NCBI RefSeq assembly: GCF_009193175.1
Contig: NZ_VUKE01000006.1
Location: 1-64,000 of the forward strand
Length of the DNA: 64,000 nt
Origin: Georgenia ruanii
GTDB taxonomy: Bacteria; Actinomycetota; Actinomycetes; Actinomycetales; Actinomycetaceae
Direction of reading: 5' to 3'
Part shown: one piece after another, positions 52,674 through 62,602 of the stretch
Position numbering within the stretch: the stretch's first letter is position 1
How the letters are laid out: the number at the start of each line of letters is the position of its first letter
Notes under the pieces: model-generated
The model's input: the letters and a program-made list of their open reading frames with translations, nothing else
Database searches by the model: none
Told to the model about the DNA's origin: nothing
Translations under genes and position numbers: made by a program

Positions 52674-53099
52674 GTGAGAGCGGTTCTCCAGCGCGTCACC
52701 TCCGCCTGCGTGCGGGTCGACGGCGAGGTCGTCGGCGCCCTCACCCGACCGGGCCTGGTGGCCCTCGTGGGCGTGACCCACGACGACGGCCCCCAGCAGG
52801 TCGAGCGTCTCGCCCGCAAGATCGCCGAGCTGCGCATCCTGCGCGAGGAGCGCTCGGCCCTTGACGCCGGCGCGCCGGTCCTGGTCGTCTCCCAGTTCAC
52901 CCTCTACGCCGACGTGCGCAAGGGCCGTCGGCCCACCTGGAACCAGGCCGCCCCCGGCCCGGTCGCCGAGCCGCTCGTCGACGCCGTCGTCGAGGAGCTG
53001 CGCGGGCGCGGCCTCGAGGTGGCCACCGGCCGTTTCGGCGCGGACATGGCCGTCGAGCTCGTCAACGACGGCCCGGTCACCGTGCTGGTCGAGGTCTAG
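52674..53099 (+). CDS. dtd: D-aminoacyl-tRNA deacylase
   Basis: A 141-residue enzyme from a GTG, ten bases after DUF2516. DTD motifs are VSQFTLYAD (SQF/T pocket), [16 protein letters not shown] and [19 protein letters not shown] with the cross-subunit GP motif. It removes D-amino acids (and glycine from tRNA-Ala), preventing mischarging. It is followed two bases later by the macrodomain gene, so the two are probably co-expressed. Confidence 0.96.
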   Translation: MRAVLQRVTSACVRVDGEVVGALTRPGLVALVGVTHDDGPQQVERLARKIAELRILREERSALDAGAPVLVVSQFTLYADVRKGRRPTWNQAAPGPVAEPLVDAVVEELRGRGLEVATGRFGADMAVELVNDGPVTVLVEV

Positions 53100-53101
53100 A
53101 C

Positions 53102-53671
53102 GTGCGGATCGAGGCCCTGCTCGGCGACCTCACCACCCAGGCGGTCGACGCCGTCGTCAACGCCGCGAACTCCACCCTGCTGGGCGGCGGCGGGGTCGAC
53201 GGCGCCCTTCACCGCGCCGCCGGGCCGGGCCTGCTCGAGGAGTGCCGCCGGCTGCGGCGCACCACCCTGCCGGACGGGCTGCCGGTGGGCCGGGCCGTCG
53301 CCACCGGCGGGCACCGCCTACCCGCGGACTGGGTCATCCACACCGTCGGGCCCGACGCCCGCCGTGGGGAGACCGACCCCGCCCTGCTCGCCGCGTGCTT
53401 CACCAGCTCGCTCGAGGTGGCCGCGGAGATCGGCGCGCGCACCGTCGCCTTCCCCGCGATCAGCGCCGGCGCCTACGGGTGGGACGCCGACGCCGTCGCG
53501 GGCACCGGCGTCGAGGCGGTGCGCGCCTTCGCCGCCCGCCAGGACGCCCGGGACGGCCAGCAGGTGTGCGGCCTGACCGTCACCGACGTCGGGCCCGTCA
53601 CCGTCGCCGAGGTACGCTTTGTCCTGTTCAACGACCGGCTGCTGCGCGCCTTCGCCGCGGCGCTGGGCTGA
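53102..53671 (+). CDS. Macrodomain ADP-ribose-binding/deacetylase protein
   Basis: A 189-residue macrodomain from a GTG. Hallmarks are DAVVNAANSTLLGGGGVDGA (ADP-ribose-binding loop with catalytic Asn), ATGGHRLPADWVIHTVGP and FPAISAGAYGWD (the ribose/phosphate loop). Such proteins hydrolyse O-acetyl-ADP-ribose or remove ADP-ribose from substrates. Co-location with the tRNA-editing gene dtd hints at a nucleic acid substrate, an inference only. It ends 178 bases before clpC. Confidence 0.93.
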   Translation: MRIEALLGDLTTQAVDAVVNAANSTLLGGGGVDGALHRAAGPGLLEECRRLRRTTLPDGLPVGRAVATGGHRLPADWVIHTVGPDARRGETDPALLAACFTSSLEVAAEIGARTVAFPAISAGAYGWDADAVAGTGVEAVRAFAARQDARDGQQVCGLTVTDVGPVTVAEVRFVLFNDRLLRAFAAALG

Positions 53672-53742
53672 GCGTCATCCCGCCCCGGGCGCAGCACCGT
53701 CGCGTCCGTCCCGCACCCCGACGCGGGGCATCACGCCTGTGG

Positions 53743-53759
53743 CGAACACGGGCAGTTCG
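53743..53759. promoter_or_regulatory. Inverted repeat upstream of clpC
   Basis: CGAAC-ACGGGCA-GTTCG, a perfect 5-bp palindrome, lies about 17 bases before a -10-like TAGATT. It overlaps the expected -35 area, a place for a regulator. It does not match the classical HspR or ClgR operators exactly, so the binding protein is unknown. Confidence 0.4.
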
Positions 53760-53849
53760 GGCCCACCCCCGCCGTTAGATTGGGTGAACGCTGCCCAGAC
53801 CTGGACGCCGCCGGGCCCGGGCCGAGGCAGCCGCCCGTGAGGAGTGCAC

Positions 53850-56426
53850 ATGTTTGAACGATTTACCGACCGTGCCCGACGCGTGGTCGTCCTCGCCCAG
53901 GAAGAGGCGAGGATGCTCAACCACAACTACATCGGCACCGAGCACATCCTCCTCGGCCTGATCCACGAGGGTGAGGGGGTTGCCGCCAAGGCGCTCGAGG
54001 CGCTGGACATCTCGCTCGAGGCCGTGCGCGCCCAGGTGACGGAGATCATCGGCGAGGGGCAGCAGTCCCCCTCCGGCCACATCCCCTTCACCCCGCGTGC
54101 CAAGAAGGTCCTCGAGCTGTCCCTGCGCGAGGCGCTGCAGCTCGGCCACAACTACATCGGCACCGAGCACATCCTGCTCGGCCTCATCCGCGAGGGCGAG
54201 GGCGTCGCCGCCCAGGTCCTGACCAAGCTCGGCGCGGACCTCAACCGGGTGCGCCAGCAGGTCATCCAGCTGCTGTCCGGCTACCAGGGCAAGGAGCCCG
54301 TCGCCGCCGGCGGCCCGCAGGAGGGCCAGCCCTCCGGCTCCGCCGTGCTCGACCAGTTCGGCCGCAACCTCACCCAGGCCGCCCGCGAGGGCAAGCTGGA
54401 CCCGGTGATCGGCCGGACCCAGGAGATCGAGCGGGTCATGCAGGTGCTGTCCCGGCGCACCAAGAACAACCCCGTGCTGATCGGCGAGCCCGGCGTCGGC
54501 AAGACCGCCGTCGTCGAGGGGCTGGCGCAGAACATCGTGCGCGGCGACGTGCCCGAGACCCTCAAGGACAAGCAGCTCTACACCCTCGACCTCGGTTCCC
54601 TGGTGGCCGGCTCGCGCTACCGCGGTGACTTCGAGGAGCGGCTGAAGAAGGTCCTCAAGGAGATCCGCACCCGCGGCGACATCATCCTGTTCATCGACGA
54701 GATCCACACCCTCGTCGGGGCCGGGGCCGCCGAGGGCGCCATCGACGCGGCGAGCATCCTCAAGCCGATGCTGGCCCGCGGCGAGCTGCAGACCATCGGG
54801 GCCACCACCCTCGACGAGTACCGCAAGCACATCGAGAAGGACGCCGCCCTGGAGCGCCGGTTCCAGCCGATCCAGGTGGCCGAGCCCACGCTCGCGCACA
54901 CCATCGAGATCCTCAAGGGCCTGCGCGACCGGTACGAGGCGCACCACCGCGTGTCCATCACGGACGAGGCGCTGGTGGCGGCCGCCACCCTGGCCGACCG
55001 CTACATCTCCGACCGGTTCCTGCCGGACAAGGCGATCGACCTGATCGACGAGGCCGGCGCGCGGCTCCGCATCCGGCGCATGACCGCCCCGCCGGAGCTG
55101 CGCGAGCTCGACGAGCGCATCGCCGAGGTCCGCCGCGAGAAGGAGTCGGCGATCGACGACCAGGACTTCGAGCGCGCCGCGCGCCTGCGCGACGACGAGA
55201 AGACCCTGGGCGAGCGCCGCGCCAAGCGCGAGCAGTCCTGGAAGAACGGCGACCTGGACGCCGTCGCCGAGGTGGACGAGGAGCTCATCGCCGAGGTGCT
55301 GGCCATGAGCACCGGCATCCCGGTGTTCAAGCTCACCGAGGAGGAGTCCTCCAAGCTCCTGCACATGGAGGACGAGCTGCACAAGCGCATCATCGGCCAG
55401 GACGCCGCCATCAAGGCGCTGTCCCAGTCGATCCGGCGCACCCGCGCGGGGCTGAAGGACCCCAAGCGGCCCGGCGGCTCGTTCATCTTCGCCGGCCCCA
55501 CCGGCGTCGGGAAGACCGAGCTGGCCAAGGCGCTGGCCGAGTTCCTCTTCGGGGACGAGGACGCGCTCATCCAGCTCGACATGTCGGAGTTCTCGGAGAA
55601 GCACACCGTCTCCCGGCTCTTCGGCTCCCCGCCCGGGTACGTCGGCTACGAGGAGGGTGGCCAGCTCACCGAGAAGGTGCGCCGTCGCCCGTTCTCCGTG
55701 GTCCTGTTCGACGAGGTGGAGAAGGCCCACGCGGACATCTTCAACTCGCTGCTGCAGATCCTCGAGGACGGCCGCCTCACCGACTCCCAGGGCCGGGTTG
55801 TCGACTTCAAGAACACCGTCATCATCATGACGACCAACCTGGGGACGCGGGACATCGCCAAGGGCCTGCTCACCGGCTTCCAGGCGCAGGGCGAGCTGTC
55901 CAACAGCTACGAGCGGATGAAGACGAAGGTCAACGAGGAGCTCAAGCAGCACTTCCGGCCCGAGTTCCTCAACCGCGTGGACGACGTCATCGTCTTCCCG
56001 CAGCTGTCCGAGGACGAGATCGTCCAGATCGTCGACCTCATGATCGCCCGCCTGGACACCCGCCTGCGGGACCAGGACATGACGATCGAGCTCACCCCGG
56101 CCGCCAAGGAGCTGCTGGCCGAGCGCGGGTACGACCCCGTCCTCGGTGCCCGGCCGCTGCGCCGCGCGATCCAGCGGGAGATCGAGGACGTCCTGTCCGA
56201 GAAGATCCTGTTCGGCGAGCTCAAGCACGGCCAGAAGATCATGGTCGACGCCCAGGGCGAGGGCCTGCTCGGCGAGTTCATCTTCACCGGCGTGCCCGCC
56301 GGGGAGATCGAGAAGCCCGAGCCGGTCAAGGTGGGCCACGGCGCCACCGTGGAGCAGCGGGACATGCCGACGGCGCCCGAGGGCGGCGGCGCGGGCGGGG
56401 GCGGCCAGCTCCAGCCCGAGAGCTGA
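53850..56426 (+). CDS. clpC: ATP-dependent Clp protease ATP-binding subunit ClpC
   Basis: An 858-residue AAA+ unfoldase; ATG at 53850 has GAGGAG five bases upstream. Two Clp-N repeats ([20 protein letters not shown] and [20 protein letters not shown]) are followed by Walker A GEPGVGKT (first AAA), a UVR/middle domain ([18 protein letters not shown]) and the second Walker A GPTGVGKT. The C-terminus is Gly-rich. It unfolds proteins for ClpP. Upstream, a -10-like TAGATT near 53776 and an inverted repeat CGAAC-N7-GTTCG at 53743-53759 may control it. A strong terminator follows. Confidence 0.97.
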   Translation: MFERFTDRARRVVVLAQEEARMLNHNYIGTEHILLGLIHEGEGVAAKALEALDISLEAVRAQVTEIIGEGQQSPSGHIPFTPRAKKVLELSLREALQLGHNYIGTEHILLGLIREGEGVAAQVLTKLGADLNRVRQQVIQLLSGYQGKEPVAAGGPQEGQPSGSAVLDQFGRNLTQAAREGKLDPVIGRTQEIERVMQVLSRRTKNNPVLIGEPGVGKTAVVEGLAQNIVRGDVPETLKDKQLYTLDLGSLVAGSRYRGDFEERLKKVLKEIRTRGDIILFIDEIHTLVGAGAAEGAIDAASILKPMLARGELQTIGATTLDEYRKHIEKDAALERRFQPIQVAEPTLAHTIEILKGLRDRYEAHHRVSITDEALVAAATLADRYISDRFLPDKAIDLIDEAGARLRIRRMTAPPELRELDERIAEVRREKESAIDDQDFERAARLRDDEKTLGERRAKREQSWKNGDLDAVAEVDEELIAEVLAMSTGIPVFKLTEEESSKLLHMEDELHKRIIGQDAAIKALSQSIRRTRAGLKDPKRPGGSFIFAGPTGVGKTELAKALAEFLFGDEDALIQLDMSEFSEKHTVSRLFGSPPGYVGYEEGGQLTEKVRRRPFSVVLFDEVEKAHADIFNSLLQILEDGRLTDSQGRVVDFKNTVIIMTTNLGTRDIAKGLLTGFQAQGELSNSYERMKTKVNEELKQHFRPEFLNRVDDVIVFPQLSEDEIVQIVDLMIARLDTRLRDQDMTIELTPAAKELLAERGYDPVLGARPLRRAIQREIEDVLSEKILFGELKHGQKIMVDAQGEGLLGEFIFTGVPAGEIEKPEPVKVGHGATVEQRDMPTAPEGGGAGGGGQLQPES

Positions 56427-56463
56427 CGGCCTGCCGCCAGCACGCAGCGCACTCCCACGGGTG

Positions 56464-56498
56464 AAGGGCCCGGCGACCACGCGGTCGCCGGGCCCTTT
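56464..56498 (+). terminator. Terminator of clpC
   Basis: AAGGGCCCGGCGACC pairs perfectly with GGTCGCCGGGCCCTT around ACGC, followed by T residues. A 15-bp stem 37 bases after the clpC stop. Confidence 0.9.
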
Positions 56499-56657
56499 CG
56501 TGCCACGGCGGTATTCGTACCGTCTCGTCCCTGCGCCGCGGCGGGCCCTTTCCCGGTGCCACGGCGGACGACGGCGTCCCCTCCCGGCCCTGTGGATGAA
56601 CCGGGCACGGGGTCACCGGGGCAGGCGATGGTGTGGCCGTGACCCCCGGGAGGCACC

Positions 56658-57206
56658 ATGGACGCCGTGACGACGCTGCCGCGGAGCCGACCGCTGACCC
56701 GTGCCGACCTCGACGCGATGCCCGATGACGGGCACCGCCACGAGCTCGTCGACGGTGCGCTGGTCGTGACCCCGGCGCCCCGGCCGCGGCACCAGACGGC
56801 CGTGCTCCGGCTCGCGGTCCTGCTCGACCGCGCCTGTCCCAAGGACCTCCAGGTCTTCGTCGCGCCGCTGGACGTCGCGCTCGCCGAGGACACGGTGCTC
56901 GAGCCCGACGTCCTCGTCGCCCCGCGGGCAGACCTCACCGAGCGCGACCTGGCCGCGGCGCCGGTGCTGGCCGTCGAGGTGCTCTCCCCGAGCACCCGCC
57001 TCATCGACCTCCACCTCAAGCGCGCCCGCTACGAGGCGGCCGGGACGCCGTCGTACTGGGTGGTTGACCCGGACGAGCCGTCGCTCACCGCGTGGGAGCT
57101 GCGCGACGGAGGCTACTTCGGGGTGGCGCACGCGATCGGGCACGAGGTCCTCGAGACGGACGCCCCGGTAGCCGTGAGGTTCACGCCCGCGGACCTGCTC
57201 CGCTGA
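56658..57206 (+). CDS. Uma2-family endonuclease-like protein (DUF820)
   Basis: A 182-residue protein with GGGAGG upstream. The restriction-endonuclease-like core is GHRHELVDGALVVTPAP, EDTVLEPDVLVAP (Asp of the PD motif), LAVEVLSPSTRLIDLHLKR (E-x-S with following Lys) and YWVVDPDEPSLTAWEL. All residues of the PD-(D/E)xK-type site appear intact. Uma2/DUF820 genes are typical of cyanobacteria and some actinomycetes, where they may act on mobile DNA; the function is unproven. It is convergent with the glutamine amidotransferase gene. Confidence 0.88.
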   Translation: MDAVTTLPRSRPLTRADLDAMPDDGHRHELVDGALVVTPAPRPRHQTAVLRLAVLLDRACPKDLQVFVAPLDVALAEDTVLEPDVLVAPRADLTERDLAAAPVLAVEVLSPSTRLIDLHLKRARYEAAGTPSYWVVDPDEPSLTAWELRDGGYFGVAHAIGHEVLETDAPVAVRFTPADLLR

Positions 57207-57212
57207 TCGGCG

Positions 57213-57965
57213 CTACGCTGCGTACCGCTCGACGAAGTTGCGCAGGATCCGGTGCGAGCGGCTGACGTCCGCGCGCGAGATCCGCACGATCACCTCGTCG
57301 GCCTCCTCGACGGGGAAGTACCCCGAGTTCCGGTAGACGTCGATGCGCGTCACCATCGCGGTCCGGTCGAGCTCGGGGTGGAACTGGGTGACGTACTGGT
57401 GACGGCCCAGCCGGAACATCTGCACCGGGCACGCGGCCGACGTGGCGAGCAGCGTGGCGCCGGGCGGCAGCACCCGGCAGGACTCCTTGTGCCCGACGTA
57501 GGCGTGGAAGGCGCGCGGGACGCCGGCGAGCAGCGGGTCCGCGGCGCCGTCCTCCGTCAGCGCGATCTCCACCGCCCCGGTCCTCTCCGCGTAGGTGCCG
57601 TCGATGACCGCGCCGGTGAGGCGGCCCAGCGCGCCGACTCCGTAGCACAGCCCGAGGAAGGGGAAGTCCCGCTCGACGACCTCGGCGAGCACCGCGCCCA
57701 GCTCCGTCTCCACCCGCAGCTGCTCGTCCGTCTTGTGCTCGTCCGGCACCGACGCGGTGAACGGGCTGCCGCCGAGGAATACCCCCGCGTAACGGCCGAG
57801 GTCCAGCGGCGTGAAGGTGCCCGACTCCATCCGGATGCGCACCAGCTCGTCCGGCCGCAGGCCGGAGTGCGCCAGGAAGCTGGCGTACTCCTCGTCCGCG
57901 GCGACGTCCTCGCTGCGCGAGGCCAGTAGCGCGAAGGGCTTGGTGGGCACGGGACCAGTGAACAC
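57213..57965 (-). CDS. Class I glutamine amidotransferase-like protein
   Basis: A 250-residue single-domain GATase. The nucleophile elbow is FLGLCYGVGAL, the catalytic His and Glu are in TQFHPELDRT, and an oxyanion region YAGVFLGGSPF precedes. No synthase partner domain is present, as in the GMP synthase-like single-domain group. It probably hydrolyses gamma-glutamyl amide bonds in a small metabolite. It is divergent from CsbD with about 190 bases between them. Confidence 0.88.
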   Translation of the reverse strand: MFTGPVPTKPFALLASRSEDVAADEEYASFLAHSGLRPDELVRIRMESGTFTPLDLGRYAGVFLGGSPFTASVPDEHKTDEQLRVETELGAVLAEVVERDFPFLGLCYGVGALGRLTGAVIDGTYAERTGAVEIALTEDGAADPLLAGVPRAFHAYVGHKESCRVLPPGATLLATSAACPVQMFRLGRHQYVTQFHPELDRTAMVTRIDVYRNSGYFPVEEADEVIVRISRADVSRSHRILRNFVERYAA

Positions 57966-58155
57966 CTCGGCGCCCGGCCGTGGGAGCGCTGTCGCAGCCT
58001 GGACGGCGCCCGGAGCCTTTGCTCAGAGAGTGGGACGACGGCGCGGGAGCGTTGCGCCCGCCCTGTGGGGCTCTCGCTGGCCTTCCGGATGCGGTCGGTC
58101 ACCGGCGGTCGTACCGTGAAAACGGTTCAACAGTCGACGACGAAAGGAGTCCGCC

Positions 58156-58326
58156 ATGGGTCTCGACGACAAGATCGGCAACGCCGCCGAGGAAGCAAAG
58201 GGCAAGGCCAAGGAGGCCACCGGCAAGGTCACCGACAATGAGAGCCTCGAGGCCAAGGGGCAGGCCGAGAAGACCAAGGCCAACCTCAAGCAGGCCGGCG
58301 AGGACATCAAGGACGCCACCAAGTAG
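58156..58326 (+). CDS. CsbD-family stress protein
   Basis: A 56-residue hydrophilic helical protein with AAAGGAG before the ATG. The sequence MGLDDKIGNAAEEAKGKAKE, then ATGKVTDNESLEAKGQAEKT, is the CsbD family pattern. These small proteins accumulate under general stress in many bacteria; molecular role unknown. It is monocistronic with its own terminator. Confidence 0.93.
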   Translation: MGLDDKIGNAAEEAKGKAKEATGKVTDNESLEAKGQAEKTKANLKQAGEDIKDATK

Positions 58327-58336
58327 GCGCACAGGT

Positions 58337-58377
58337 GACGGGCCCCGCGGGAGAAGCGCCTCCCGCGGGGCCCCGTC
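58337..58377 (+). terminator. Terminator of the CsbD gene
   Basis: GGGCCCCGCGGGAG pairs with CTCCCGCGGGGCCC around a 6-base loop, starting 10 bases after the stop codon. Confidence 0.85.
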
Positions 58378-58862
58378 GTGTGGAGAGCGGCGTGGGCCTG
58401 TCAGCCCGTCACGGAGCACACATCTCCTGGCGGGACCTGCACGAGCCGGGCGGCGCGGCGTACCTCTTCGCGTGGGCGGGTCCTCGAGCTGGGCGGGCTG
58501 GGCCTCCTCGCGGTCCAGCAGTGCATATCGAGGCCCAGGGGCTATATCCCGGTTGCCTCGCCACGCCGAGCGGTGCCGTCGTGTATGCAACGCAATTTTC
58601 TTCGTGGCATCGCGCTGGGTTTACCGCTGAAACACTCGTGAGGATCGAGGGTCCCTGTATACAACAGTCCAGCCGGTCCGCTACGGTGATGTCGCGCTGC
58701 GGGTGACCGGGAGGCGCGGGCGATCGTCGTCGTCGCGCGCGCCCGACCGGCACCGCGGGTGTGACTCAGCGCACGCGGCGGTCCGAGCGGAGTGACGAGC
58801 GCCACGTCTAGTGTGTTCGCCAAAGGGGCGCCGGGGGTGCGCCGAATCGTGAAGGGGCGGTC
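58378..58862. other. Regulatory region upstream of ppdK
   Basis: About 485 bases without a gene. It contains a repeated motif, TGTATGCAAC at 58582-58591 and TGTATACAAC at 58656-58665, the second including the palindrome TGTATACA. This type of site is typical for GntR-family regulators. A possible -10 TAGTGT lies at 58809-58814, 49 bases before ppdK. The stretch is less GC-rich than its surroundings. Confidence 0.5.
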
Positions 58863-61571
58863 ATGGCCAAGTACGTGTACCGATTCAGCGAGGGTGGCAA
58901 GGACCAGAAGGACCTGCTGGGGGGCAAGGGGGCCAACCTGGCGGAGATGGCGAAGATCGGGCTGCCGGTGCCGCCGGGGTTCACCATCACCACCGAGGCC
59001 TGCCGGGCGTACATGCGCGACGGGCGGGTGCCCGCGGAGCTGCGGGTCGAGGTCACGATGGCGCTGCGCGAGATCGAGGACAACATCGGGCGCCGCCTGG
59101 GGGACTTTCACGAGCCGTTGTTGGTTTCGGTGCGCTCGGGGGCGAAGTTCTCCATGCCGGGGATGATGGAGACGGTCCTGAACGTGGGGCTGAACGACGC
59201 CTCGGTGAAGGGGCTGGCGGAGTTCTCCGGGGACGAGCGGTTCGCGTGGGACTCCTACCGGCGGCTGATCCAGATGTTCGGCAAGACGGTGCTGGACATC
59301 GACGGCGAGCTGTTCTCGGCGGCGCTGGACGCGAAGAAGGCCGAGGTGCGCGCGGCCACGGACGTGGAGCTGGGCGCGGAGGACCTCAAGGACCTGGTCG
59401 GCGCGTTCAAGGAGATCGTCAAGGAGCAGTGCGGGCGGGAGTTCCCCCAGCACCCGCGCGAGCAGCTGGACATGGCGATCCAGGCGGTGTTCGGGTCGTG
59501 GAACACCGAGCGGGCCCGGTTGTACCGGCGCCGGGAGCGCATCCCGAATGACCTGGGCACCGCGGTGAACGTGGTGACGATGGTGTTCGGGAACCTGGGG
59601 GAGACCTCGGGCACCGGGGTGGCGTTCACCCGCGACCCGTCGACCGGGCATTCGGGGGTGTACGGGGACTACCTGCCCAACGCCCAGGGCGAGGACGTCG
59701 TGGCCGGGATCCGGAACACCCTGTCGCTGGCGGACCTGGAGGAGCTGGACGCGAAGTCCTACGGCGAGCTGATGCAGGCGATGCGCCGGCTGGAGACGCA
59801 CTATCGGGACCTGTGCGACATCGAGTTCACCATCGAGCGGGGCAAGCTGTGGATGCTGCAGACCCGGGTGGGCAAGCGCACCGCGGGGGCGGCGTTCAGG
59901 ATCGCGACGCAGCTGGTGGACGAGAACCTCATCACCATGGACGAGGCCATCGGGCGCACCACGGGGGCGCAGCTGACCCAGCTGCTCTTCCCGCAGTTCG
60001 ACGGCGGCGCCGAGCGCACGCTGCTGACCAAGGCCATGGCCGCCTCCCCGGGGGCGGCGGTGGGCGAGATCGTCCTCGACAACGCCCAGGCGCTCGAGCG
60101 CACCGCCGCCGGGGCGCAAGTCATCCTCGTGCGGCGGGAGACCAACCCCGACGACCTGCAGGGCATGATCGTCGCCGCCGGGGTGCTGACGGCCCGGGGC
60201 GGGAAGACCTCCCACGCCGCGGTGGTCGCCCGCGGGATGGGCAAGTGCGCCGTCGTCGGCGCCGAGGAGCTCGACGTGGACCGGGCGGCCGGGGAGGTGC
60301 GGGTCAACGGCACCGTGCTCCGCGCCGGGGACACGATCGCCATCGACGGCTCGACCGGGGAGGTCTTCCTCGGCGAGGTCCCGGTGGTGGACTCCCCGGT
60401 CATGCGGTACATCTCCGACGGGCTTCAGGCCGGGCTGGAGGCCGCCGACGACGACGCCACCCGCGAGCTGGTCGAGGCCGTGGACCGGGTGCTCACCCAC
60501 GCCGACGACGTGCGCCGGATGCGGGTGCGGGCCAACGCCGACACCGCCGAGGACGCCCGCCGGGCCCGGGAGCGCGGCGCGGAGGGCATCGGGCTGTGCC
60601 GCACCGAGCACCAGTTCCTCGGTGACCGGCGCGCCTATATCGAGCGGGTGGTTTTGGCCGAGGGGGAGCAAGCCCGGCAGGCGGCGCTGGCCGAGCTGCT
60701 GCCGCTGCAGCGGGCCGACTTCGTCGAGCTGCTCGAGGCGATGGACGGCCTGCCGACCACGATCCGGCTCATCGACCCGCCGCTGCACGAGTTCCTTCCC
60801 GACCTGACCGACCTGTCGGTCAAGGTCGCCCTGGCCAAGGCCAACGGCGAGGCGGACGAGCGCGACGTCAAGCTGCTCGCCGCGGTGCGGCGCATGCACG
60901 AGCAGAACCCCATGCTGGGCCTGCGCGGGGTGCGCCTGGGCCTGAAGGTGCCAGGCCTGTTCGCCCTCCAGATCCGCGCGATCGCCGAGGCCACCGTGCA
61001 GCTGCGCGAGGCGGGCAAGGACCCGCGCCCGGAGATCATGGTGCCCCTGGTCGGCTCGGTCCGGGAGCTGCAGATCGTGCGCGAGGAGGCCGAGGGCATC
61101 CTCGCGGAGGTCGGCCGCGAGGCCGGCACCGCCCTGGACCTGCCGATCGGGTGCATGATCGAGCTGCCCCGGGCGGCGTTGACCGCGCACCGGATCGCCG
61201 AGGAGGCCGACTTCTTCTCCTTCGGCACCAACGACCTGACCCAGACCACCTGGGGCTTCTCCCGCGACGACGTCGAGGGCGCGTTCTTCGCCGACTATCT
61301 CGAGAACGGGGTGCTGACCATCTCCCCGTTCGAGACCCTCGACGCCGACGGCGTCGGTGCCCTGGTCCGCGCCGGCGTCGAGGGCGGCCGCAAGACCAAG
61401 CCCCGCCTGCACCTGGGGGTGTGCGGCGAGCACGGCGGGGACCCCGAGTCCATCCACTTCTTCCACGGCGCCGGCCTGGACTACGTCTCCTGCTCCCCGT
61501 TCCGGGTGCCCATCGCCCGCCTCGAGGCCGGCCGGGCCGCCGCTATGGCGGGCGACGACGCCACCGCGTGA
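58863..61571 (+). CDS. ppdK: Pyruvate, phosphate dikinase
   Basis: A 902-residue enzyme with AAGGGG upstream. The N-terminal ATP-grasp domain starts KYVYRFSEGGKDQKDLLGGK. The phosphohistidine domain has GGKTSHAAVVARGMGKCAVV with His451. The C-terminal PEP/pyruvate barrel has GIGLCRTEHQF, FFSFGTNDLTQTTWGFSRDD and the catalytic Cys854 in LGVCGEHGGDP. All catalytic residues are intact. It interconverts pyruvate and phosphoenolpyruvate using ATP and phosphate. Its TGA overlaps the GTG of the MBL gene. Confidence 0.97.
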   Translation: MAKYVYRFSEGGKDQKDLLGGKGANLAEMAKIGLPVPPGFTITTEACRAYMRDGRVPAELRVEVTMALREIEDNIGRRLGDFHEPLLVSVRSGAKFSMPGMMETVLNVGLNDASVKGLAEFSGDERFAWDSYRRLIQMFGKTVLDIDGELFSAALDAKKAEVRAATDVELGAEDLKDLVGAFKEIVKEQCGREFPQHPREQLDMAIQAVFGSWNTERARLYRRRERIPNDLGTAVNVVTMVFGNLGETSGTGVAFTRDPSTGHSGVYGDYLPNAQGEDVVAGIRNTLSLADLEELDAKSYGELMQAMRRLETHYRDLCDIEFTIERGKLWMLQTRVGKRTAGAAFRIATQLVDENLITMDEAIGRTTGAQLTQLLFPQFDGGAERTLLTKAMAASPGAAVGEIVLDNAQALERTAAGAQVILVRRETNPDDLQGMIVAAGVLTARGGKTSHAAVVARGMGKCAVVGAEELDVDRAAGEVRVNGTVLRAGDTIAIDGSTGEVFLGEVPVVDSPVMRYISDGLQAGLEAADDDATRELVEAVDRVLTHADDVRRMRVRANADTAEDARRARERGAEGIGLCRTEHQFLGDRRAYIERVVLAEGEQARQAALAELLPLQRADFVELLEAMDGLPTTIRLIDPPLHEFLPDLTDLSVKVALAKANGEADERDVKLLAAVRRMHEQNPMLGLRGVRLGLKVPGLFALQIRAIAEATVQLREAGKDPRPEIMVPLVGSVRELQIVREEAEGILAEVGREAGTALDLPIGCMIELPRAALTAHRIAEEADFFSFGTNDLTQTTWGFSRDDVEGAFFADYLENGVLTISPFETLDADGVGALVRAGVEGGRKTKPRLHLGVCGEHGGDPESIHFFHGAGLDYVSCSPFRVPIARLEAGRAAAMAGDDATA

Positions 61572-62602
61572 GTACACACGAACACGACGCACCCTGGTAC
61601 GAGCCGGGTGCACACCAGGTCGCGCCTGGGGTCCACCGACTCGTCCAACCGCTGCTGGGTGACCGTCTCCGGGCGGTTAACGTGTATGCGATCGCGGACG
61701 GCGACGGGGTCTGCCTCGTCGACGGCGGTTGGGCCGTCGACGGAGCGATCGACCAGCTCGCCGAGAGTCTGGCCACGATCGGCCAGTCACTCCGGTCCGT
61801 GACCCGGGTGCTGGTCACGCACATGCACCTCGACCACTACACGCTCGCCGTGGCCCTGCGACGGTCGCACGGCACCCCGATCGTGCTCGGGGAGGGCGAG
61901 CGGGCGTCGGTTGACGCTCTCATCGCCGACGAGCGGCCGCAGCACGAGCGAGACCTGCGGGCGTGGGGCGTGGTGCAGCCGCCGGCGCGCGCCGGCTTCC
62001 CGCCGCACGAAGGTCGGTACGAGCCTCCCGATGTCTGGCTCGACGGACCGACCGACGTCACGCTCGCCGACCGCGTGCTGCACGCCATCCCCACGCCCGG
62101 GCACACCACCGGACATCTCGTCTTCGCCGACGTGGCCGGAGGGATGCTCTTCTCCGGCGACCACGTGCTGCCCCACATCACGCCCTCGATCGGCCTGCAG
62201 AACGTCCGCAGTCCGTACCCGCTCGAGGAATACCTCGCGTCGCTGCGCCTGATGCTCGACCTGCCCGACCTGGCAGTCCTGCCCGCCCATGGCCCGGTCG
62301 GGCACAGCCTTCACGAGAGGTCCCGCCAGCTGCTCGCGCACCACGAGCAGCGGCTGGTGGAGTGCGCAGCGTCAGTGGGCGCAGGCGCGAGCACGGCGTT
62401 CGAGACGGCGGAGGCGATGCGCTGGACCCGTCGCGGACACCACCTCAGCGAGCTCGACGGCCTGGCCCAGACGCTCGCGGTCGGCGAGACCGCCGCGCAC
62501 CTCGAGGTCCTCGCGCGTCGCGGGGAGCTCGACCGTGCGGAGGTGGACGGCGTGGTGCGTTACACCGTCGCCTCTGTCGTGGCGGCAACACCGGTTCTCT
62601 GA
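61568..62602 (+). CDS. MBL-fold metallohydrolase
   Basis: A 344-residue hydrolase from a GTG overlapping the ppdK stop. Metal ligands are THMHLDHY (HxHxDH), HTTGHLVFAD (third His) and LFSGDHVLPH (bridging Asp), with AHGPVGHSLH as the final His. The C-terminal 100 residues (TAEAMRWTRRGHHLSELDGL-like) resemble a winged-helix segment of glyoxalase II-type proteins of aromatic and steroid catabolism. Substrate unknown. Coupling to ppdK is unusual. Confidence 0.88.
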   Translation: MSTHEHDAPWYEPGAHQVAPGVHRLVQPLLGDRLRAVNVYAIADGDGVCLVDGGWAVDGAIDQLAESLATIGQSLRSVTRVLVTHMHLDHYTLAVALRRSHGTPIVLGEGERASVDALIADERPQHERDLRAWGVVQPPARAGFPPHEGRYEPPDVWLDGPTDVTLADRVLHAIPTPGHTTGHLVFADVAGGMLFSGDHVLPHITPSIGLQNVRSPYPLEEYLASLRLMLDLPDLAVLPAHGPVGHSLHERSRQLLAHHEQRLVECAASVGAGASTAFETAEAMRWTRRGHHLSELDGLAQTLAVGETAAHLEVLARRGELDRAEVDGVVRYTVASVVAATPVL

